DNA of 64,000 bases from positions 123,441,810 to 123,505,809 of the forward strand of contig OX422220.1 in NCBI GenBank assembly GCA_949130495.1. Direction: 5' to 3'. The notes under the pieces were generated by a model. The model was given only the letters and a program-made list of their open reading frames with translations. It was not told where the DNA came from and ran no database searches. A program made the position numbers and the translations under genes. Shown in pieces: positions 32,232 through 43,339 of this stretch; the first letter of the stretch is position 1; the number at the start of each line of letters is the position of its first letter. The stretch is from Sambucus nigra. Taxonomy: Eukaryota > Streptophyta > Magnoliopsida > Dipsacales > Adoxaceae.

Positions 32232-33568
32232 GCATCTCCAAAGACTAAGAAAATTAAATACCAAGTGATCAGTCCTTTATTAAATTAAAAGTGGTTTCTC
32301 ATCTTATTCATTCTTAACATCACTGTCAATTCAAAAATTCGGTGTAAAATTTATCTTTTATTAAGCAACAACAACATGCAGAAAATATAAATTAAACCAT
32401 TAACATAATCACCGAGTCTAAAAAAATACTGCATAAATAAATAAAAGACTGGTCGATTAAATCATCAAGTAATATCCCAAATCCAAAATAATCCTAATGA
32501 ATAATAATCCGAATGCAAAGTCTGACCGAAATAATAGTAGTTGGGACAACATGCCGAAATGAAATAACTGAGTTGCAACCTACTCTAGGAATGAAATAAC
32601 CGAAGCAACTAAGTCCAAATCCTTCAAGCATGCATACCTGCTACAGCTACGCATCACTGGAACAGATCGTCAAGTTTGGCGACCCCATGGTTAGACATCT
32701 AAAAGGTTTTGAAAATATTTTTTGAAGTACGGGTCAGAGCCCAAATCCTTTTGAAAATATTTTGCAAGTGAATTAAAATGAAAGAATTAAAATGCGTGAA
32801 TGCTCTTCATATTTAAGTTACTGTCGCACTCACTTGAGACACTACTCACCCATCATCTAAAGTTCACACCTAACACTTCTTCCAAACCCTCCTAGTTACA
32901 CTACCCTGTCTAACTAGTCTTGTCCTGAAAATTCCCTGATATACTACTCTCACCCGAGTAATTCATACTTTTTTCCTTCATAAGTTATTTATCGCTTTAA
33001 CTTTATCAATCCATTTCAAAAGCACTATATAACAGTCTCACTAGTTATATACAGTAATAATTTTTTACTCCATGTAATTCGTTCGTATATAAATATCTAC
33101 ACTCTTATATACGAATATACTTAATACAATTGCACTTCATGTATTCCACCCGTATATAAATATCTACACCATATATACGTATTATATATTACAACATTCA
33201 CATACATGACGTATATACATCCATCCTCCCGAGTAGGCACTCACTGATTTTTTTCTCTAAAATGCTATCACCCTAGGTATACTCATCCACCTAAAACCCT
33301 GATGTGGTTAGCTCCCCGAATCAGTAAAACAAGCAAAACGTAGCGGAGGCGTCCATAGTTCCCCGGTTGTGAGAACGAATCATACCTAAAGAGTCTCACC
33401 CCCGAAAATAATCACAACATATAAATAATGGACGCCTATGACCTGGGTATTTTACTCACCCTGCATTCACTAGCCAAGGGATTCACCCTCATCATACAAC
33501 CTCCTGTGACAGCACTAGAGGGGTATGTATTCCTATAAATATTATTCACACTAATATTTATAAAGCAC

Positions 33569-33570
<2 letters not shown>

Positions 33571-33615
<45 letters not shown>
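33571..33615. repeat. (AT)n microsatellite
   Basis: About 21 AT units within LTR D. Confidence 0.95.
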
Positions 33616-33616
<1 letters not shown>

Positions 33617-34007
33617 CACAATCACCGCACATATATATTTAATTCAAACCCGGCTATTCTGTGCCTTATTCCCGCAACACTAGCCTAAAATATTCGAGTC
33701 AATTTCCCGACTCTAAACAATATTTAATTTATCTTTAATTCATTTATAAGTGGTTTCACTCAATAAAAATGCCCATACCCACTCCCTAGGTCCTTATCAT
33801 AACCTTTTAGAATTTATCACTAAAATTCTTGTAATTAAGTTGGCACACTTTTCCAATTTTATATTCCTTAAAATCCATTCCCCAGATTCTAAGTATTTAT
33901 CTGTAATATTTTCATTCCCTAAATTAAAACCCAATTTCCATAATTAAACCGCAACTAAAAATCCTTGCCAACCCAGAAAGCAGCGAACTGCGCCATATCT
34001 CACCACA

Positions 34008-34082
34008 TCGTTCGAACGACTCACCCTATCGTTCGAACGACAGGGGATGTCGTGCAAACAACACCAAGGGTCATTCAAACGA
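34008..34082. repeat. Phased palindrome array in LTR D, exact 21-bp spacing
   Basis: Two perfect TCGTTCGAACGA and two decayed copies (TCGTGCAAACAA, TCATTCAAACGA) are centred at 34013.5, 34034.5, 34055.5 and 34076.5. All three spacings are 21 bp. The array is about 1.1 kb from the LTR 5' end. Confidence 0.9.
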
Positions 34083-35181
34083 TGCCTAGTTTTCTCTCTC
34101 TTTTACTTTTTCCTTTTGTTCATCTACCATTGATGAAACCTCAACCTTTGTTACCCATATTTCTCATTCTGTAATTCCCTTACTCTCAAGGATATTCCTA
34201 CACGATTTATCCTCCAATATCATTAACCACTCCAACATAATTTTTATCGTCTTCCAACGTTTTACAGTCCCTGATTTATCACCTCTAAACACATAATTTC
34301 ATTTACAAAATTTCCATACATCTAAATTTTACTAGTTTAATAATTTAAAAGAGAGAAATTTGTATGTTCCAATCACAAATCCAAATCCTCCAACTGTATC
34401 CTTTGAAATATTAATCTTCCTCAATATATATATATATATATAGACACCCACACACGCAGCACTCCATAAATTTTAAAAAACCCAATTTATGAATCTACCC
34501 AACACAAAACAATGGATTTTTCACACCCACTATGATATGAATTGATTATCACCAATTTATATTGAAACAAATTAACCACTTGCATGTATATGATTTGAAA
34601 AGTATTATTCTTTTGATGAAGATGATGGATTTGATTCCCAAAATCTCTCCAAGTTCTCCCTATTTTCTTCTTTACCAGTTCAGGATTATCTCTTCGAGTT
34701 GTCCCTACCCCCAACCTCTCAAATTTTGGTTTTATATTATTTTTCTTATAGAGTTGTGTTCAAACCAAGCTCTCAAATTTAGATTTTCTAATGGTAATCC
34801 AGAAATTAGACTTGTGGGATAAATTAAAATGGCCCAAACACCCCCGTGTGAGCCCGATTATGCCAAAAAATACCAGAGACCCAATTGCCACTCCCGGGTA
34901 CTCTTTTTTTACTATCTCGACCTATTCGGAATTAACTGTGCACTCAGAATTGTCATCCAAATTACTTTATCACATTCTCCAATTTTGACCTCAAAATACG
35001 ACACATGTGAAATCTAAAAATGATCCAAATTATTTAAATCTCAATTCACCAAATTAAATAAATCCTCCAATTTAAATAAATTCTCCAAATCATAAATTTT
35101 AAATTTCTCCAAATTAAAATAAGTTCTATTTCACCCACAAATAATTAATTTCATTATCCTCGAAATTATGGGGTGTTAGAT

Positions 35182-35492
35182 GACGATAGTACATCACATG
35201 CGAGAGACGTGGTATTTGATCCTAATGCGCATGAAAATGAAAGTTAATGTCACATCTGTGGTAGTGTTCAATGTCCGATTGATGTGTATGCCAGATTATC
35301 TGATTTTTTGAGAGTGCGAGCTGCCATTGACAATTTCGGTTTCAGTCATTTATTTAGGGAAATTTTTCCTAACTCGGACAATTAAATGAAGGGAGCACTA
35401 ATTAGTAGCTGGGAGGAGATAACACATACATTTCAGCTACCGTCTGTGGAGTTCGGGATTACCCATTTCGATTTTGTGCATTTATCCGGGAA
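35182..35492 (+). pseudogene. Plant mobile domain (PMD, aminotransferase-like) gene fragment
   Basis: The plus-strand frame reads CHICGSVQCPIDVYARLSDF, then a helical stretch, then ISSWEEITHTFQLPSVEFGI. This matches the N-terminal signature of the plant mobile domain (a Trp followed by ETHTFxLPxGE-like and TxxDV-like text). That domain occurs in MAIN/MAIL-type host proteins and in many Mutator-like elements. Two in-frame stops (near 35247 and 35383) show decay. The frame runs straight into the Tat composite's left duplication, and a possible continuation lies at 50237-50870. Confidence 0.5.
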
Positions 35493-35501
35493 TATTTGAA
35501 T

Positions 35502-35506
35502 ATCAT
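35502..35506. other. Target site duplication of Tat composite, left (ATCAT)
   Basis: ATCAT precedes the first LTR; ATCAT follows the third LTR at 49655-49659. Confidence 0.9.
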
Positions 35507-36061
35507 TGTTGATACCAAATTTACTCTACTGATGTGGATCAATTATGTGGAGGCACATATCAATCTACATGGCACCCACAAACACTTTTTGAATAACATA
35601 CTGACTCCGAAGAGCTTAATCTCCCCGACCAACTCAGGTGCCCTGGGCAACAAGTGTTCTCTGAGGAACTTCATTGTACCGAGCAACTCATGCATACCGA
35701 GCAGCTTAGGCGGTCCGAGTTGCATAGCGTACAGAGCACTCATATCAGGATAAATAAGAAGACGACAGTGCATTAAATGCTTATTATTATCATACAGATG
35801 TACATGTCTACTAGAGAACAACGCATTGTCCTTTCATTTGTACAGCCTCATGGCTATAAATACTTTGTAGGATCCTCATCATAGGGGACTCAGAATTTCT
35901 TGGTAAAATCTATTATCGAGAATTCCAAACAAACAATCAGCAATAACAAAAACAGTGGACGTAGGCCATTCTTTCAAGATTGAACCACTTTAAAAATCTT
36001 TGTCTTATTTATTTTATGTGTGATTGACTAATTAGAGGTAATCTAATTTTTTACATCAACA
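35507..36061 (+). repeat. Tat composite LTR1
   Basis: TGTTGATACCAAATTTACTC to TTTTTACATCAACA, 555 bp. The ORFs at 35496-35821 lie in LTR text that recurs in the other two LTRs. Confidence 0.93.
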
Positions 36062-36720
36062 GATTGGCGTCGTCTTTGGGAAGCGACTGTAATTATCGTT
36101 TTTCACCAAAACCATTTGTCATCGATGGCTGATCATCCAGAATCCAGTAATCAAAACACTGGGATTCCTTCAAATCCATCTACTCCCTTAAATGTCCAAG
36201 ATCTGGCTGGAATAATGGCTAATTTGGCCCAGGGCCAGACAGTCATGCAAAAGACTATGCAACAACTCATGCAAACTATCCAAGGTGGAGCGCCGACCCA
36301 GTCAGAACAACGAAGCATTTAGAAAAATACCCGATTACCTTCTAGGAGAACGTTATTTTTAGAGGAATCTCGATCCAGACGCACAAGATAGAGAAGAAGT
36401 GAAGAGTTCTAAGATACAGATTTGAAAAAGTAAAAGACGATCGAATTTTCTGTAGCGCTTAAATACTTTACCTCGGGAATGGAGAAAAACAATGATTATT
36501 AGGATGGACGATTGCGTATCCGGGGGCTAAAAAGAAGCAAAGGGCACAAAAAATGAAGCGGTTATGGAAATTCAAAATACTTTAAAAGCCTGATACTATG
36601 CACTCAAAAAAGGAGTTATATACAACGAAAGTTTGTCTAAAATCCATAAAAACTGAAAGTTTAGGCCGCAGAATGTTCCATACTTTTCTTCAACATCAAA
36701 CTACGAAACATTGGGGGTTC
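36062..36720 (+). mobile_element. Tat composite unit 1: internally deleted interior
   Basis: Positions 36062-36378 match the primer site and gag start of unit 2 (37294-37611). From 36385 the text switches to the 3' UTR of the element (48781-49117), ending with the polypurine region before LTR2. The switch falls on ACGCAC (36379-36384), present at both parent positions (37612-37617 and 48775-48780). About 11.2 kb is missing. Gag starts at 36125 (MADHPESSNQNTG) and stays open for 66 codons to a TAG. Confidence 0.9.
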
Positions 36721-37293
36721 TGTTGATACCAAATTTACTCTGCTGATGTGGATCAATTATGTGGAGACACATGTCAATCTACATGGCACCCACAAACACT
36801 TTTTGAACAACATGCTGACTCTGAAGAGCTTAATCTCCCTGACCAACGCAGGTGCTCCGAGCAACAAGTGTTCTCCGAGGAACTTCATTGTACTGAGCAA
36901 CTCATGCATACCGAGCTACTTAGGCGGTCCGAGAAGTTTAGGCGGTCCGAGCTGCATAGCATACAGAGCACTCATATCAGGATAATCAAGAAGACGACTG
37001 CGCATTAAATGCTTATTATTATCATACATATGTACATGTCTACTAGAGAACAACGCATTGTCCTTTCATTTGTACAGCCTCACGGTTATAAATACTTTGT
37101 AGCCTCCTCATCATAGGGGACTCAGAATTTCTTGGTAAAATCTATTATCGAGAATTTCAAACAAACAATCAGCAATAACAAAAACAGTGGACGTAGGCCA
37201 TTTTTTCAAGGCTGAACCACTTTAAAAATCTTTGTCTTATTTATTTTATCTGTGATTGACTAATTAGAGGTAATCTAATTTTTTACATAAACA
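36721..37293 (+). repeat. Tat composite LTR2 (shared)
   Basis: 573 bp, TGTTGATACC to TTACATAAACA. It serves as 3' LTR of unit 1 and 5' LTR of unit 2. Confidence 0.93.
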
Positions 37294-37294
37294 G

Positions 37295-37311
37295 ATTGGC
37301 GTCGTCTGTGG
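37295..37311 (+). promoter_or_regulatory. Primer binding site of Tat unit 2
   Basis: ATTGGCGTCGTCTGTGG follows the LTR by one base, in the usual PBS position. The TTGGCGCCGTCTGTGG-like text is common in plant Tat elements. I do not assign the tRNA with confidence. The same site in unit 1 is at 36063-36079, with one change. Confidence 0.7.
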
Positions 37312-37356
37312 GAAGCGACTGTAATTATCATTTTTCACCAAAACCATTTATCATCA

Positions 37357-39706
37357 ATGGCTGATCATCCATAATCCAGTAATCGAAACACTAGGATTCC
37401 TTCAAATCTATCTACTCCCCCAAATGTCCAAGATCTGGCTGGAATAATGGCTAATTTGGCCCAGGGCCAGACGGTCATGTAAGAGACTATGTGATAACTC
37501 ATGCAAACTATCCAAGGTGGAGCGCTGACCCAATCAGGACAACGAAGCATTCAGAAAAAATACCCGGTTACCTTCTAGGCGAACGTTATTCTCAAAGAAA
37601 TCTCGATCCAGACGCACTGATTCATATCGTACTGAAAGATCTCGTGATCCTTCTTATCAGCCTGGACGGACTTCCTCAGTACGAGCTACAGACACTCAAC
37701 AAAATAGCACTATATCTTCGGAAAGGACAAGTGATCTTGAAAGGTTGAGTAGATTCTCTCCTTTTGATCGTTTGGGTCCTAGGAGGAATAGAAGTCCCCC
37801 TAGGATTGTACCGAGGAACTCTCAATGACCATCTGATTTAAAGGAAGGCTCTACCCAATCACGACCAGCTGCTCGTCATGAAAGATCTCAAGAGGAAAAT
37901 TTAACACGATATGTTTCTCGAACCAATAGGATCGAGGAAGGAAACGATGCGTGGAAGGGCTCAATTCAAAGGTTGGAGGATAAATTAGGGGAGATGGCCA
38001 AAACCAAGAATCCTCTACAAAGAACTTTTGTCCGAGGAACACCATTCGTACAAGAGATCGTGGACTTTCCCACACCATCAAAATTTAAAGCCCCAATAGT
38101 AACTCCAAAATACGATGGAAAAACTGATCATGTTCTCCACATAGAACAATACCAAGCTACTACTGATATATATGCGGTTCCAGATGAGATTAGGTGCAGG
38201 GCATTTTCAGGAACTCTTACTAGATCAGCTCAAATATGGTATAACAATCTTCCTCGGGGGAAGATTGCGACATTCTTTTAACTGGCCGAACTCTTTATTG
38301 GAAATTTCTGTTTTAGGGCAAAAACTGTTAAATGAGTAGCACACTTGTTGAGTGTTAGACAAAAGGCATGTGAAAGTACCAGAGATTACATTACTCATTT
38401 CAATAACGAGAAACTGGAAGTAATTGAATATGAGGAGAAAATTGCGATCACTTCTTTAATGAGTGTACTGTTGCCTAATAAATTGTATTACACTTTGGTC
38501 AAAGATCCACCTAGGACCATGGAAGAACTGATGGCAAAAGTAGCCAAAATCATGAATGCTGAGGAAGCTATGGCTGCAAAGAAGAACATGGACACTAAGG
38601 AGACCAAAGTTGAGGCCGATAAGGTTGAGAAGAATGAGCAGAAGAATAATGGTGGCAACAAGCAATCAAAAGCAAAGCAAGCATTGGAATAATTGAAGAA
38701 ATTTGGAAATTATACTCCTTTGAAAGTAGATATAAACCACATTCTGGAAGAAATAAAGAACAACGAGGAGCTAAATTGGCCTGAAAAAATGAAGGCAGAT
38801 CCTGACAAGAGGAATAAGTCCAAATTTTGCGAGTTCCATAAGGACCATGGTCACACGACCAAAAATTGCATAGCCGTCCAGAATGAAATTAAAGCACTCA
38901 TTAGACAAGGAAAATTGACCAAGTATGTTGATTGTCAAAGAGGAGGTCGAACTAATGAACGAGGAAGGCAAAGGTCCAAATCTCCTCTTCGGGCAAAGGA
39001 CGACAAGAAAAGAGACCATGAAGATGATCCCGAAGATGAGCCTGATCTCCCCAAAAGACCAAGAAAACCAGAACGTGAGGTATTTTTAATTAGTTTTGGA
39101 TCTTTTGATTGCAATGTTATTATATGTGGAGATGCAGGAGGTGGAGACCTTACTGCAGAGAGGAAATATTACTTCAATGAGGCTCAAGCTTGTTCATACA
39201 TTCAACGAATAAATCTAGCTAAGGATGATCACCCGAGGAAGGTGAACAAAGATAAACTGGTCATCGATTTCTCTAAGAACGACCTTGCGGGTGTGATATA
39301 TCCTTATGATGATCCATTGGTGATCAAAATGAGGATGAAGGAAGTAATGATCTCAAGAGTACTAGTGGATAATGGAAGCTCGGTGGACATCATGTTCGAC
39401 TCATGCTTTGACAGCTTAAATCTAAAGTTGTCTCAGTTGGAGCCTTATCATAGGCCCCTCTTCAGTTTTACAGGCGAGAAAGTTTTTCCACTTGGGACGA
39501 TTAAGATGGATATGTTCATTGGTACATGGTCTACTTGTCGAACAAAAAGAGTGCACTTTTTCATGATGGATAAGAATGTCCAATTAGCTTATAATATCAT
39601 CATGGGAAGGGTAGGTTTGAAGAAGTTTGAAGCAGTACAATCTACTGTACATCAATGCCTAAAATTTCCAACCAATTTTGGAGTAGGAATTGTGAAAGGT
39701 GACTAA
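37357..39706 (+). pseudogene. Tat unit 2: gag and aspartic protease
   Basis: The ATG at 37357 gives MADHP followed by a stop (TAA), so the start is dead. The capsid can be read at 37973-38690 with breaks near 38279-38340, and the frame is open from 38693 to 39706. A CX2HX4HX4C knuckle variant (CEFHKDHGHTTKNC) lies at 38828-38869. A Lys/Arg/Asp-rich linker follows, then the protease with VLVDNGSSVDIMF (Asp codon 39368-39370); the DNGSS form rather than DTGA is usual in this lineage. TAA-type stops at 38279 and TAG near 38690 break it. Gag builds the particle and the protease matures it. Confidence 0.85.
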
Positions 39707-40084
39707 AAAGTAGCTCGGGAATGCTACTATTCATCTACCGAGCAGGAAGAACTACAGGAATCTAGGAAAAAGACTACTACCTATCAAGTGGATGAAGGTG
39801 CAGAGATTGAAAAATTAGATCCTAAAGATGAGTCGCAGATCGTAAAAGGACAGGTGGTGGAAGCAATTGAAAATGTCATTCTGGACGATGAACACCCAGA
39901 ATGAACAACTCAAATCAGTTCATCGTTGGATGCCTCAATAAAATAGGAATTGATAGCCTTCCTAAAAAGTATAAAATAAACTTTCGCATAGAGCCACAAA
40001 GATATGCCAGGGATAGACCCAGCCTTCTTATGTCACGAGCTCAATGTGAACAAGGAAATCAAGCCAATAAAGTAACGATGAAGA

Positions 40085-40651
40085 GTGTTCAGCCCTAAAA
40101 AGAACCAAGCTATACAAGAAGAGGTCGAGAAGCTTCATAAATCCTGCTTTATTGAAGACGTCAAATATCCTGATTGGTTAGCTAATGTGGTAATGGTGGA
40201 GAAGAAGAATAACAAGTGGAGGATGTGTGTTGATTTCACTGACCTCAACAAGGCATGCCCAAAGGATTATTTTCCTTTGTCCCGAATTGATCAATTAGTG
40301 GATGCTACCTCGCGACACGAGTTGTTGAGCTTCATGGATGCTTATTTTGCTTACAACCAGATTAAAATGAAACCTGAAGACAGGGAGAGTACCTCTTTTA
40401 TCACCCCTAGGGTAACTTATTGTTATAATGTTATGCCTTTTGGATTGAAAAATGCAGGTGCAACATATCAGCGGTTGATGAACAAGGTGTTCGCAGAGCA
40501 AATCAATCACAATATGGAAGTTTATGTTGACGATATGCTGACGAAGAGCAAGAAAGCTTCTGATCATCTAATTGACCTAGGCCATGCCTTTGATCAAGTA
40601 GATAGATATCACATGAAGTTGAAGCCTACCAAGTGCATATTTGGAGTATGA
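40085..40651 (+). pseudogene. Tat unit 2: reverse transcriptase
   Basis: A 188-codon open frame with RT motifs: KWRMCVDFTDLNKACPKD, FMDAYFAYNQI, MPFGLKNAGATYQRL and the catalytic YVDD at 40523-40534, all intact. DLNKACPKD wording is characteristic of the Tat/Athila side of plant Ty3/gypsy. It ends at a TGA at 40649, so the thumb/connection continues in a broken frame. Confidence 0.92.
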
Positions 40652-41335
40652 GAAGGCATGTTTCTCGGGAATATTATCAATCAATGAGGTATTGAAGCAA
40701 ACCCTGAAAAGATCAAGGCTTTATTGGGGCTACGATCTCCAACGACGAAGAAGGAAGTGCAAAGTCTCACAAGGCGAGTTGCAGCACTTAATAGATTTGT
40801 GTCACGAGCAACTGATAGATGTTTCCCATTCTTCAAAACACTCCAAAAAAAGTTTGAATGGAATGATGAATGCGAGAAGTATTTTTAAGAGTTGAAGAAA
40901 TACCTGGGAGCACCTCCACTGTTGTCCAGACCAGTGATGGGAGAAAGATTGTACTTATATCTAGAAGTTTCGGAGAATGCAGTTAGCTCGGCATTGATAA
41001 GAATGGAGTATGGAGTGCAAAAACTAATTTATTACAATAGCAAGGCCTTCCGAGGAGCAGAGATCAAATATCCAAGACTGGAAAAGTTAGCACTAGCGTT
41101 GATCGAATCGAGTAAAAGAATGAGGTCGTACTTCCAAGCTCATACCATAGTCGTGTATACTGATATGCCGTTAAGGCAAGCTCTTCATAAACCAAAACAA
41201 TTAGGGAGATTGATGTACTGGGTAGTAGAACTTGGTGAATATGACATAGTTTATGAACCCAGATCGTCGCTTAAAGGGCAGGTAGTGGCAGATTTTATCA
41301 CAGAGTTCACCTATCCTAACACCTCTGAAGAGTAG
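40652..41335 (+). pseudogene. Tat unit 2: RT connection and RNase H
   Basis: Readable as the connection (NPEKIKALLGLRSPTTKKEVQ, with stops at about 40685 and 40886) and RNase H (SENAVSSALI, YPRLEKLALALIESSKRMR, VVYTDMPLRQAL). In plant Tat elements this retroviral-type RNase H is the degenerate one of the pair. The first acidic position is Glu (YLEVSENAV) rather than Asp, consistent with a weakened connection-like domain. Confidence 0.8.
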
Positions 41336-41520
41336 AAGTTGAGTACCGACCAGCCTGTGGATGTTACAGGATCATTAAATTTAAACCCCGACTAACTTAA
41401 GTCGGTAGACGAGCAAGAAAAGATGGTCGAAGAGCAGTAAGAAGTGCTAGAGGAAGATATAAAGAAGCAATAAATATTCCACCGAGGAACTTTATCCGAT
41501 CAAAAATTTGAAGATGAGGT

Positions 41521-41915
41521 ACCTATATGGAATCTATATGTGGATAGCTCATCATGCACTGCAGGCTGTGGGGCAGGAATTATTTTAAACATCCCAGATG
41601 AGATCGATCTGGAGTATGCTCTACGCTTTCGATTCAAGGCTTCTAATAATGAAGCTGAATATGAAGCTATGAGTGTAGGTCTTAGTTTATCAAAAACATG
41701 AGGGCAGAGCAGGTCATTGTATTCAGTGATTCACAGTTGATCGTAAATCAAATGCTAGGGGTATACGCAATAAAAGGAGAATTAATGATCAAGTATCAAG
41801 CGAAAGAAATGGAGATTGTATCGAGCTTTAAGGCGGTGCAGTTAATAAGAATACCAAGATTGAAGAATGAATGACCAGATGCCTTAGCTCAGTTAGCCTC
41901 AGCCACACACACCGA
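41521..41915 (+). pseudogene. Tat unit 2: second (archaeal-type) RNase H
   Basis: Reads WNLYVDSSSCTAGCGAGIIL, NNEAEYEAMSVGLSL, then, after a frameshift near 41697, VFSDSQLIVNQ and PDALAQLAS. All four acidic positions of an RNase H fold are visible (VDSSS, AEYEA, SDSQL, PDALAQ). A second RNase H between RNase H and integrase is the known hallmark of Tat elements. The frameshift and a TGA near 41872 inactivate it. Confidence 0.88.
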
Positions 41916-42049
41916 GCTACGAAGAACAATCCCAATAGAATTTTGGCTAGCAGGAGCATAGACGAAGATCTATTCATGAACTTCATTGCTCTTGATTTAT
42001 GACCATCTTGGATAGATCCCATCAGGGCCTATATTAAGGAGGGGGCATT

Positions 42050-43216
42050 ACCAACTGATAAACTCGCAGCCAAGAAGCTAAAGTTTAAAGCTGCTCGTTA
42101 TGTATTGACTAATGGAAATTTATACAAACGAGGAGTTATAGTAGGTTTGCAAAGATGTAACCACCGCTCCGAGGTGAAAATTTTGATTGTAGAGGTCCAT
42201 GAAGGGTCTTGCGGAGCCCATGTAACAGGTCGGACACTCTTGCAAAGAATGACAACGTAAGGGTATTACTGACCAACGATGAGAGTTGGTTGTGTAGCTT
42301 ATGCTAAGAAATGTGATAAATGTCAACGTTTCTCCTCTATCCGAAGAACTCCCCAAGCATTGCTAACGCCCATCACGTCTCTTGGCCGTTCTCCATATGG
42401 GGTATAGACTTGGTCGGGCCGCTTCCAATGACCCGAGGAAGTAAATACCTCGTAGTCGTTGTGGATTATTTTACTAAATTAGTAGAAGCTGGGCCTCTTA
42501 TTGATATGACGTATGACAAGGTGTATCAATTTATTTGGAAGAATATCATTTGTAGATATGGTCTTCCCCATGCATTCATAACAGATCATGGAACTTATTT
42601 TGATAACGAGGAATTCGCTGCATATTGTCATCAGTCAAACATATTGAAGACCCACTCTACACCAGGCCATCCCCAGAGCAATGGAGAAACTGAGGTGACT
42701 AACAGAACGCTACTGAACGGTTTAAAGAAATGACTGGATGATGTGAAGGAAAATTTGATCAACGAGCTACATTCTGTGCTGTGGGCTTATCGTACTACAC
42801 CGCGAGTAGCAACAAGAGAATCTCCATACATGTTGGCATTTGGAAGTGAAGCTGTTATACCTTCCGACTTGGGCCTCCCCACACACAGGGTGATAAATTT
42901 CAATTCTCCTATCAGTGACTTGATGAGACGATTAGATCTAGATATGCTCGAGGAAGTTAGAGAAGAAGCATCAATCAGGAATGCTGCATACCAATAATGA
43001 ACAGCTCTGTTTTACAACAAGAGGGTAAAGATGAGCGATTTGAAGGAAGGAGACTATGTGCTAAAGAAAGTAATTCAAAAGCACAATAAATTCGAAGCTA
43101 ATTGGCATGGGCCCTACAGAGTAACAGAGGTTGTTCGACCAGGAACATACAGGATTGAAACCTTGGAGGGTGAAGAATTTAAAAATGCATGGAATGCAGA
43201 GCATCTATGCAAGTAA
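42050..43216 (+). pseudogene. Tat unit 2: integrase
   Basis: The zinc domain (HEGSCGAHVTGRTLLQRM then CDKCQRF) has a stop at about 42258. The core runs WGIDLVGPLP (first Asp), FITDHGTYFDN (second Asp) and GHPQSNGETEVTNR (Glu), all present. The C-terminal domain (LKEGDYVLKKVIQKHNKFEANW, then GPYRVTEV) ends at TAA 43214-43216. Stops at 42731-42736 and 42995-43000 and a frame change near 42320-42370 split it. There is no chromodomain, as expected for Tat. Confidence 0.9.
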
Positions 43217-43339
43217 TATCAGTAGTTGGGGATTCCTATGTAAATGAAGTTTTCTTCAGTATGAATAAAGTGTGGAATGTTTTACCCAGTTATTTCTCTT
43301 TGTTGAAATTTTTTTCGGAGTATTAGTGATACACACTAT

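Larger units (their letters stand above)
32245..35180 (-). repeat. Old chromovirus LTR D (probable solo LTR or fragment)
   Basis: The left end attaaataccaagtgatcagtccttta matches the T LTR end (attaaataccgggcgatcactccttta), and the right end ggggtgttaga corresponds to ggggtattaca. Inside, tacgggtcagagccc (near 32735) and ctgcattcactagccaaggg (near 33462) are LTR landmarks shared with T and A. The terminal TG/CA are decayed and no duplication or primer site is seen, so it is older than the others. The ORFs it contains have no protein similarity I recognise. Confidence 0.65.

Noticed and set aside
36748..37008. 86-codon ORF recurring at 35496 and 49107
   Set aside because: It is the 5' part of the three Tat LTRs, differently broken in each. 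It starts before the expected promoter and has no domain.
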